A stretch of DNA of 64,000 bases from Sclerodactyla briareus. Lineage: Eukaryota > Echinodermata > Holothuroidea > Dendrochirotida > Sclerodactylidae. The notes under the pieces are model-generated. The model saw nothing but the letters and a program-made list of their open reading frames with translations. It ran no database searches and was not told the DNA's origin. A program made the position numbers and the translations under genes. Shown here piece after piece: positions 57,726 through 64,000 of this stretch (positions are counted from its first letter, which is position 1; each line of letters opens with the position of its first letter). The stretch lies in the NCBI GenBank assembly GCA_026419785.1, contig JAODTK010005566.1, positions 248,001 through 312,000 of the forward strand. The letters are read 5' to 3'.

Positions 57726-58192
57726 ACATTATGGGTTTTTTTTAGAGCTTGTAGCTTTCTATTGGAAAGTCCAAAGAGTCAAGAGGTCAACTATGTTAAT
57801 GGACCTCAGGGCATTCAAGGAATATTGACCTCGGTGTATCGGTTTTGCAATATGTTGATTGGATATTGAAATTAGCTTACAAATTGTGTTAAGCTGATGG
57901 CAAATTTATAGAAATGGAAAAAAAAATTGAGTTAACATGCCCTTGTATATAACTAAATTCGAGATAAGTACTGTTAAAAAATAGTGGGTCTGTCGGTGTT
58001 TATGGTCACCCTAGTTAATGCTTGTCCGCCTAGCTTGTCCTCATATACCCGAATATATTACATGCCCTAGTAAAACCGAATTTGTTGAATACAACTGTTC
58101 CTACACCCCTTATCGGTTCCCTTTACCAAGACTAGTTATCTATATTCTTGTTAACTCTTACTACTAATTTACTTGTTTTGCATATTTTGTAG

Positions 58193-58327
58193 GTGAGCAT
58201 CCTAGGATGGTGCCCCTGGAGTCTGCCCATTTTCGGTGTTCCCTGGTCAGTGGCGTGACTATATTGAGATGTGGTCGAGTGTGCCCAAACGATTTGGAGA
58301 AGACTTTGGCACGAACTGTCAGTGCCA
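58193..58327 (+). CDS. Internal exon of unidentified protein
   Basis: A 135 nt exon lies between an excellent 3' splice site (TTTTGCATATTTTGTAG) and a strong donor (GCCA then GTAAGTGG). Two frames are closed; the open one reads EHPRMVPLESAHF, RCSLVSGVTILRCG, RVCPNDLEKTLAR and TVSA, with two bases in and one base (A) out. The outgoing A plus TC of the next exon gives an Ile codon, so it joins in phase to 60440-60528. Cys- and Arg-containing, soluble-looking; no domain recognised. The upstream exon is not identified. Confidence 0.6.
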
Positions 58328-58402
58328 GTAAGTGGTACTAGCTGTTTTTTTTTAGCTCAAGCCACTCTATGCTGGTGAGCTAATAGTGATGTCCCATGTC
58401 AT

Positions 58403-58530
58403 TCATCTCTATCTATCTATCTATCGATCTATCTATCTATCTACTATCTAGCTACTATCTATCTATCTATCTATCTATCTATCTCATCTATCCGTATCCA
58501 TCCATCCATCTATTCCTGTATCTATCCAGT
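58403..58530 (+). repeat. (CTAT)n microsatellite
   Basis: CTAT tetramers with interruptions, then a short (CATC)n stretch. It lies in the intron following the exon at 58193-58327. A second, shorter (CTAT)n tract is at 13038-13060. Confidence 0.95.
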
Positions 58531-58639
58531 CCTGTGAATCTTTTGGTTTTTTTGGGTCCACAACTGTTCGTGCCTTTGATGAATTCTCGACTCAGACTTG
58601 TCACACTGTTGTATTGACTGATGGGTCAATCGTGTGACC

Positions 58640-59480
58640 CCTTAGGTCAGTGGGGCAAGTTGCATTGAAGGGGCCCAATGGGCCTATTGATGTAAACTGC
58701 AAAATGCTACTTCTTCTACAATTTTGGTGCACAATGCTGATGTTCAAACAGCTTGCTCCTTCGTGGAGATTTTTGATACAAGGTTCCACTTGGGCCGCGA
58801 GTGCCCATTTTTATGGCACTTTCAGACAATTGGTATTTGGATTGCATCTCCTACCACAAGCTCAATCAATTTCTTGCAAAGTTACATGTAATGGTCCTTG
58901 GTGGAGGGCCATCTGGTTGTTTCTGGAATATCGAGCCTAGGTCCCACTTTGGGCTCTGCCCATTATATGAAATACTGCAAATCTTTTTATCTCCTACAAA
59001 TTATGGTGCCTAGTCTGGACAATTGGTCATAGTGTGGTTTAACCAGCTGACCTCGGGTTTCAGGAAGTTTTGGTTCAAGGCCACTTGCCCCCGAGGGCCC
59101 ATTTCATGATCTTTCACACAATGGTACTTGAATGCATTTCCTCCCCAATATCAATTGATTTTCTTCCAAGTTACATGTATTGTTCCTGGGTTTGAGGCAA
59201 TGGGGCATATGGGGTGTTGGGAATGTGCTTCCATCATTGCCCATTTTGGGCCTAGGGCCCTGTTTATCAGCTCAACCATCTATTCTGGTTGTGCTATTGT
59301 CATGCCCCTTATTATCATCCTATCTATCTATCCCGTCTGTATTTACTTTGCTTTTTTGACCACTAGAGTGCGGGCTTTGGATGGATCTTTTGACCAAACT
59401 TGGACCCACTGTTTATTGACCTTGGGTCATTGGGTCAAAGTGGCATTGAAGGGCCAATGGCCATGAGTGTAAAAACTGCA
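58640..59480 (-). repeat. Family C, inverted copies
   Basis: Reverse complement of the 5.5-7.5 kb family: GCATCTCCTACCACAAGCT, AAAGTTACATGTAATGGTCC, GGGCTCTGCCCATTAT and TATCTCCTACAAATTATGG, repeated about every 300 bp. Two and a half units are present, sitting in the intron between exons 58193-58327 and 60440-60528. Confidence 0.85.
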
Positions 59481-60090
59481 AAACCTACTTCCACAGATTA
59501 ATCTGATTGCCATTATACATGACCAGTGTAATCATTGTTTAGTGGTATCCTATGCCTTTCCGGAATTTGAGGTGAAAGGTCATGGGAAGGTGAGTAGGCG
59601 ATTAATGTTCGAAATTGTAAACAATTTTTTTGCCTATGAACACCTGAAGGTCACAGTCAAAGGGTAATAGAGGGCACAATGGCCATGATGCACAGAAAAC
59701 GGCAAATGCTGCTACTTCTCCTGCATATTAAGGTCATATCTGAGCAGTATTTTTTCATTTACTATTAGTTCTTATGAGATCCGCCAAGAATTGTCGGTGA
59801 AGGTCTTAAAAGAGGGTGTTAGGCAGTTTGTTCAATTGTAAATAATATGCAATTTTGCCAATGTTTTGGGGCCCTTACATGCTCATCTTTGATAGACATC
59901 GCCCATAGTTGGACATAAATATTCATTGACTGCTGGGAGACATTTGACCACCCAACGGTCCAGGTCAAAGCGTCATTAAGGAGCCTAATTTGTCATTGTG
60001 TTGAAAAACTATGTATCTCCTCTCACAAATTAAGTTGTAGTTTCATGATGCTTGCTCAGTGTCATCAATGTCAGTAGACTGAAATCAATG
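59481..60090 (-). repeat. Family E-like inverted, diverged copies
   Basis: Contains GGAATTTGAGGTGAAAGG followed by TCATGGG, the reverse complement of the family E core with one mismatch in the DR1-type motif, and further weak units with GACCAGTGTAATCATTG and CTTCTCCTGCATATTAAGG. It follows family C without a gap. Confidence 0.55.
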
Positions 60091-60439
60091 CACACTCCAT
60101 TAGCACAGCTACCAGTTCACTACTAAAGTGCATATTTGTCAGGTTTGGGCTTCTGCACCATTGTTATCTGGATTTTTTTTTCGCTATGGCTAGAAGCTCA
60201 AGTAGCCATTCCAAATCTTGATGGATGTATGCCTTGGTAGCTATCAGCAAAATACATTTTTGTCTGATTCAAAAGACAAATGGCTGATTAAATAGGCGTA
60301 CCTTAGTGATTAACTTTCTGTTCATTGCTGAAGCTTTGGAGAATTTGAGAAGTTTGTATTAAACTTCTGGACACGCTGTTGATGAACTTTGTACCCTATG
60401 TATTATTATTGTCATCTTTCTTGCTTTCCTCCCCTGCAG

Positions 60440-60528
60440 TCCTACTTTATATGTGTTTGCTGCTCAGGAACATAAGAGGAGAAAGCTACCTTCTATTAGA
60501 GCTTGATGATCGACAGATCAATGACAAG
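60440..60528 (+). CDS. Internal exon of the same unidentified protein
   Basis: An 89 nt exon lies between a very good 3' splice site (CTTTCCTCCCCTGCAG) and a donor (GACAAG then GTGTGC). Only one frame is open: LLYMCLLLRNIRG, then ESYLLLELDDRQIN and DK, with two bases in and phase 0 out. It joins in phase to the exon at 58193-58327 and to the frame opened at 61450. The first part is hydrophobic and the second acidic; too short for a membrane-segment claim. Confidence 0.55.
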
Positions 60529-61449
60529 GTGTGCATCACCCAAGGTTACAACACTGGGCACTCTGCTAGCCATAATGCATGTCACTATGTTTTTGCTGTC
60601 ACATGCCCACAAAAGAGGTTAACTTGAGGCCCGCAAGGCTTACTTCCTGGCCCGCAAAATTCTTTGATTGGCCTACAGGTTTCATATGGTCCATTGTTTC
60701 CATCAACTTTTCATTCTAGTTTAGTGAAAAAGTTCGGGAGGACACAATTCATGAAGGCCCTGAATCCACATACCAAAAGAATTGCAACATCATCGTTCAA
60801 GGCATCTCAATACAATACTTTCCCGAACGGAATGTTGGTGTGTTTTTACGCACGCCTTGCGGCTGCACTGTGCTATTCGTGAAGTTCAGGCTCACATTCT
60901 CCTTGAAAAAAATTCAACTTTTTGGTATTTTAAGCAGGAGGTGTTAGGTTCACTGAAAATTTTAAAAACATTATAAGAACCTCAAGAGATCTTTCCCCAA
61001 TCACTATCAGATCAGATCATCAATCATATATCAAGTGAATTTGGGGTCCCTATTGGAATTAGCATCCATTCAGTTGCCAAGTACACTAAATAACAACTTA
61101 CGCAGCCAGCGATTTGGAAACCAGAATACCCAATTTCATGCTAATATTGTCAGACAGCCTTAATTTTAGTGTGGCCATATTTGTTGGCCCTGTTTGTTTT
61201 AGAAACTTGACCCAGTCCCTGGAGAAATGTCCAAGCATTAAACTGGAATCTTAACTGTTTACATACCCTGATTTTCCAGGACTCCTCATCTGGAGGCTAG
61301 CTCGCTTACCGCCACCTCCACAGCTTGCTTGGTTTTCCCACCCCCAAATATGCCATTTAACTGTTAGAATTACACACAATTCTGGCATTTAATTGAAAAT
61401 GTCGATGCTGCACCATCACTCATTAGTGTAACATTGGTCCTATTCTCAG
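60529..61449. other. Presumed intron
   Basis: No array or mobile element recognised. Another 3' splice-like site (CTGATTTTCCAG, ending 61279) leads to a stop after seven codons in the required phase and was not used. Confidence 0.4.
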
Positions 61450-61629
61450 GCTCGATCCTGGTGTTTGCATCCATCATCACACAGAAGTTACTGCTGGGTG
61501 CTGCCACATGTGGGGCCTGTGATTTACCGCTATTCAACTTGCCCTGGAAGACAGGCTTTGACTGATATTGATGCTTGCAATATGATCATGGCCATCACGG
61601 CTATGTTGGCATACTGCGCCTATGACTAA
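61450..61629 (+). CDS. Candidate terminal exon
   Basis: Follows an excellent 3' splice site (ATTGGTCCTATTCTCAG). In phase 0, as required by the exon ending at 60528, it is open for 59 codons (ARSWCLHPSSHRSY, WVLPHVGPVIYR, ALTDIDACNMIMA, then AYCAYD) to TAA at 61627. A second frame is open for 37 codons and is also protein-like (SILVFASIITQKLLL, GAATCGACDLP), so the true frame depends on the upstream phase and on base accuracy. An AATAAA near 62053 would be a suitable polyadenylation signal. Confidence 0.42.
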   Translation, partial: ARSWCLHPSSHRSYCWVLPHVGPVIYRYSTCPGRQALTDIDACNMIMAITAMLAYCAYD

Positions 61630-62051
61630 TTTATATTAGGCATTTCACAGTTCCTTACCCCCCACCCTCCACTCCCCCTCTCTCAACAGCTTCTGCTGAC
61701 CGTTCCTTTTTGCACTGTTTGGAATGCCAGCAAATCTCACAGTTGCCTTCGTTACAGCAGAAGAACAGTTTCCCCAAAATTTAGCTGAGAAAAAAAACTG
61801 CCTCCCCTTGAATGCTCGAATCTAAGTTGCTTCAAGTATTAAACTGGAATGGTTGACCTGCCTGGTTGTCCCTGTTATTTTTTTCAATGATTATTGATTC
61901 ATGGCGGTGAACAACTTCCTCCTACATCCCACAGTATTATTTAATTTTTCTCTCAACTGTTAGTGCATAGTTTCTTGGTTGAAACTGTTCCCGCGCTGCC
62001 TGTTGGTAATTTTAATTGGTTTTCTTTCGATCAAGCCATTTATTTAGGTGA

Positions 62052-62058
62052 ATAAAAT
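62052..62058 (+). promoter_or_regulatory. Possible polyadenylation signal
   Basis: AATAAA within GTGAATAAAATAATT, about 420 bp downstream of the stop of the candidate terminal exon. The motif is common by chance in AT-rich DNA. Confidence 0.3.
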
Positions 62059-63540
62059 AATTACTGTTTATTTTGGGGGGGGGGGCTGGTAGTTTTTTCT
62101 AAGGTCAGGTTATTTACCCCTCCATTAGTATTCCCTATCCCGCAAGTAAGCAGCTTTTATTGCAAATCTGTGTCATTCAATTCTATTAATGAATGTCCTA
62201 CATGAATTCTGTGGAATGTGTTTTTGCATTGCCACATTACAAAGTTGTCACTAATCAAATGAATGTCCTACGATGAATCCTGTGGACGTTTTTTTTGCAT
62301 GACACATTTACAAAGTTGTCACTAATCAAATGAATTGTGCGCTGCCCCACATTGTTACCTCTGAATGTTGTTAGATGGTTGGGACAGGTATAATCCAGAC
62401 CGGAAAACTTGTGATCACAAATTCAGATGTTCCACTCTCCAATCAAATTCATCCCATTCCTCCTCATTTTCTGATGTCAATGGTTCATCCGTGGGCAGTC
62501 GAGGACCCACTGTAGGCCTTTTGCTATTAGATTTGAATTAGTATGATCATATGGTGGTTCATACCCTTGAAGGTTCCTTGTACATTTTGGGTGTTCGAAT
62601 CATCTTTTGGTGCGTTTGCCATTTTGTGAAAAATGTTCACCAAAATTTCTCTTGTTAAATATTTCCCTACAGAATAGAAGTTTCATGTTAGTTTGTCAAT
62701 ATTGATCATTAGTGCATCCAGAGTGTTCACGTGTCAGTGATCATCTGTGATCATATGGCCTCCAATAAATCCAACAGATGATTTGATCACACCTCTTCTT
62801 TCCACGTATCTATGGGTTATTCCTGTATAAGATGCAGCTGCTTCAAGTTGGCTATTGTCATTGGTTAGTGATTCTTAGAGATGTTCCTGCATTCATGACT
62901 TTGGGAGCATTTGGTAAAGGAATATTCTCTTCCTAACAATTCCAGTTGATTGCCCCTTAATGGAATCCAACTTGGACCTCCCACGTTTGTCCCCTCCGGG
63001 GGGCATCTGCAACCGGTGCCCGCAAGTTTCTGATTGCTTACAACATCAACGTACTGTCCCACTAAGGAGCATTTTCAAGTATATCTCGACACATCAGGGA
63101 AAGGGTAGGGTATGCCGATCATGTTAGTGATACCTTGGAAGCTATGTTTACGATTGAATCAGCCTTGCCTGTGGAGACATCTGTTTTATTACGCATTGCC
63201 TCTGGGGAGAGTCAGTGGTTCCACAAACAACCAAGTGCTTAGCACATTGTAGATCCTCCTTCCGCCTACCATGCACTCGGTAAATCTTTGTTCTAATCCC
63301 TTTTATGTCAACGAAACTCTGAATTTACAAAGGGTACCTGTTGCCTTTCCCTGCACTCATTATGAATTTAGGGCAGGCCAAGTGAGAGGCGATTTGAATT
63401 CAATTTGATTTCTACTGATTCATAAAGTCTAATTAAGACTCTACTCAGGGACTCTAGCCGTATTGTTTGTGGATGAGCATTGGCAGGGGTTAACCAACAA
63501 CTAGAGAGGACTGAGGGAGCTGGGCAATGGCATGACGATC
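62059..63540. other. Gene-poor interval with a short duplication
   Basis: ATGAATGTCCTAC...GAATCTGTGGA-type sequence and ACAAAGTTGTCACTAATCAA occur twice (about 62190-62260 and 62260-62330), a ~70 bp tandem duplication with indels. Nothing else recognised. The segment after 62900 could be the degraded upstream part of the RTE-like element but carries no motif that I can defend. Confidence 0.4.
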
Positions 63541-64000
63541 CTTGAAAAGAATTACGCTTAAGAGACTGAAGAGTATTATCCACATAGCTGGCTGTCAATT
63601 TGGCTTAATTGCTGGCAGATCCGCTTCCTTACGTAGAACTATACTGGAAAGAAAAAATGTTTTCATGTTTTTCTTCGACCTCAGCATAAGCCCTTTGATA
63701 CAGTACCCAGAAGGTAATATTTGGTGCTGCACAGACAGCTTGTCCAGAGAGGTTGGTAGAACTGTGTGATGGCACTGTACTGTAAACAGTCAAGAGTGAA
63801 CATTTTGTGGTGGATTTCTGGGAATTTTTCAACATCAGGTTGAAGTTCAGAAGCTGGAAAGATGCTGTGGAAGAACTCAGCATAGGCAAGACTAAGCTTA
63901 TGGTGACTGTTAGAAAGATACTAAAGGTGCAGTCAGAAGACTCTCTAGTCAATTTGTTGCAAAGCTGTGTTTGGGAGGTCACCTCAATCCTTTGGTACCG
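63541..64000 (+). mobile_element. RTE-like LINE RT fragment, truncated by window end
   Basis: Plus-strand pieces of a reverse transcriptase: KSIIHIAGCQFGL and AGRSASLRRTI (the 'QFGF..GR' region), VFMFFFDLS or KPFDTVPR (motif A, 'DL.KAFD.VPR', near 63680-63705), VMALY (63765), and then, after an internal gap, LKFRSWKDAVEEL with IGKTKLMV (63840-63905), the 'W...........KTK.M' region beyond motif C. Motifs B and C (around QGSVLSP and YADD) are missing, implying an internal deletion of roughly 60 codons. Frame shifts are present. It may continue beyond the window. Confidence 0.8.

Overview
This is a eukaryotic nuclear window, most likely from a marine invertebrate. The composition is AT-rich, coding pieces are short and bounded by GT-AG splice signals, and most of the DNA is repeats: minisatellites, 140-315 bp tandem arrays, a tRNA-derived SINE, remains of five non-LTR retrotransposons and foldback or MITE-like elements. 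A deuterostome such as an echinoderm, hemichordate or lancelet is my inference from the style of the repeats; nothing here proves it. There are no operons, rRNA or tRNA genes, CRISPR arrays or complete open genes. Most open frames above 60 codons are chance or lie inside repeats.

Layout. 0-15 kb: pieces of a plus-strand spliced gene (best at 2476-2585 and 3216-3314, which join in phase), two minus-strand exon candidates, two minisatellites, a ~300 bp tandem family (C) and a ~145 bp tandem array (D). 15.5-23.2 kb: a SINE, a ~315 bp family (F'), a ~143 bp array (E) whose units carry a perfect DR1 nuclear-receptor-type motif, and a CR1/Jockey-like fragment. 24-35.6 kb: an unassigned coding-like ORF and small exon, a short TIR element, a second CR1/Jockey-like fragment, four (GAGTCC)n loci and paired GC-rich elements ending in TGCATGGAAAC. 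36-48.8 kb: family F array, family G, exon candidates, and two abutting minus-strand retrotransposons (L1/Tx1-like RT, and an RT-endonuclease element). 49.8-53.1 kb: a ~3.2 kb unit bounded by ~280 bp inverted arms and filled with ~200 bp tandem modules. 53.4-64 kb: a second plus-strand spliced gene (exons 58193-58327, 60440-60528 and 61450-61629, phase-compatible), copies of families F, C and E in inverted orientation, and an RTE-like RT fragment cut by the window end.

The repeat copies differ by many single-base indels, mostly losses. Recently evolved repeats would normally show substitutions as well, so raw long-read assembly error is a real alternative that would also break genes and retrotransposon frames. 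No gene product could be named with confidence; functions are left blank where I do not recognise the protein.
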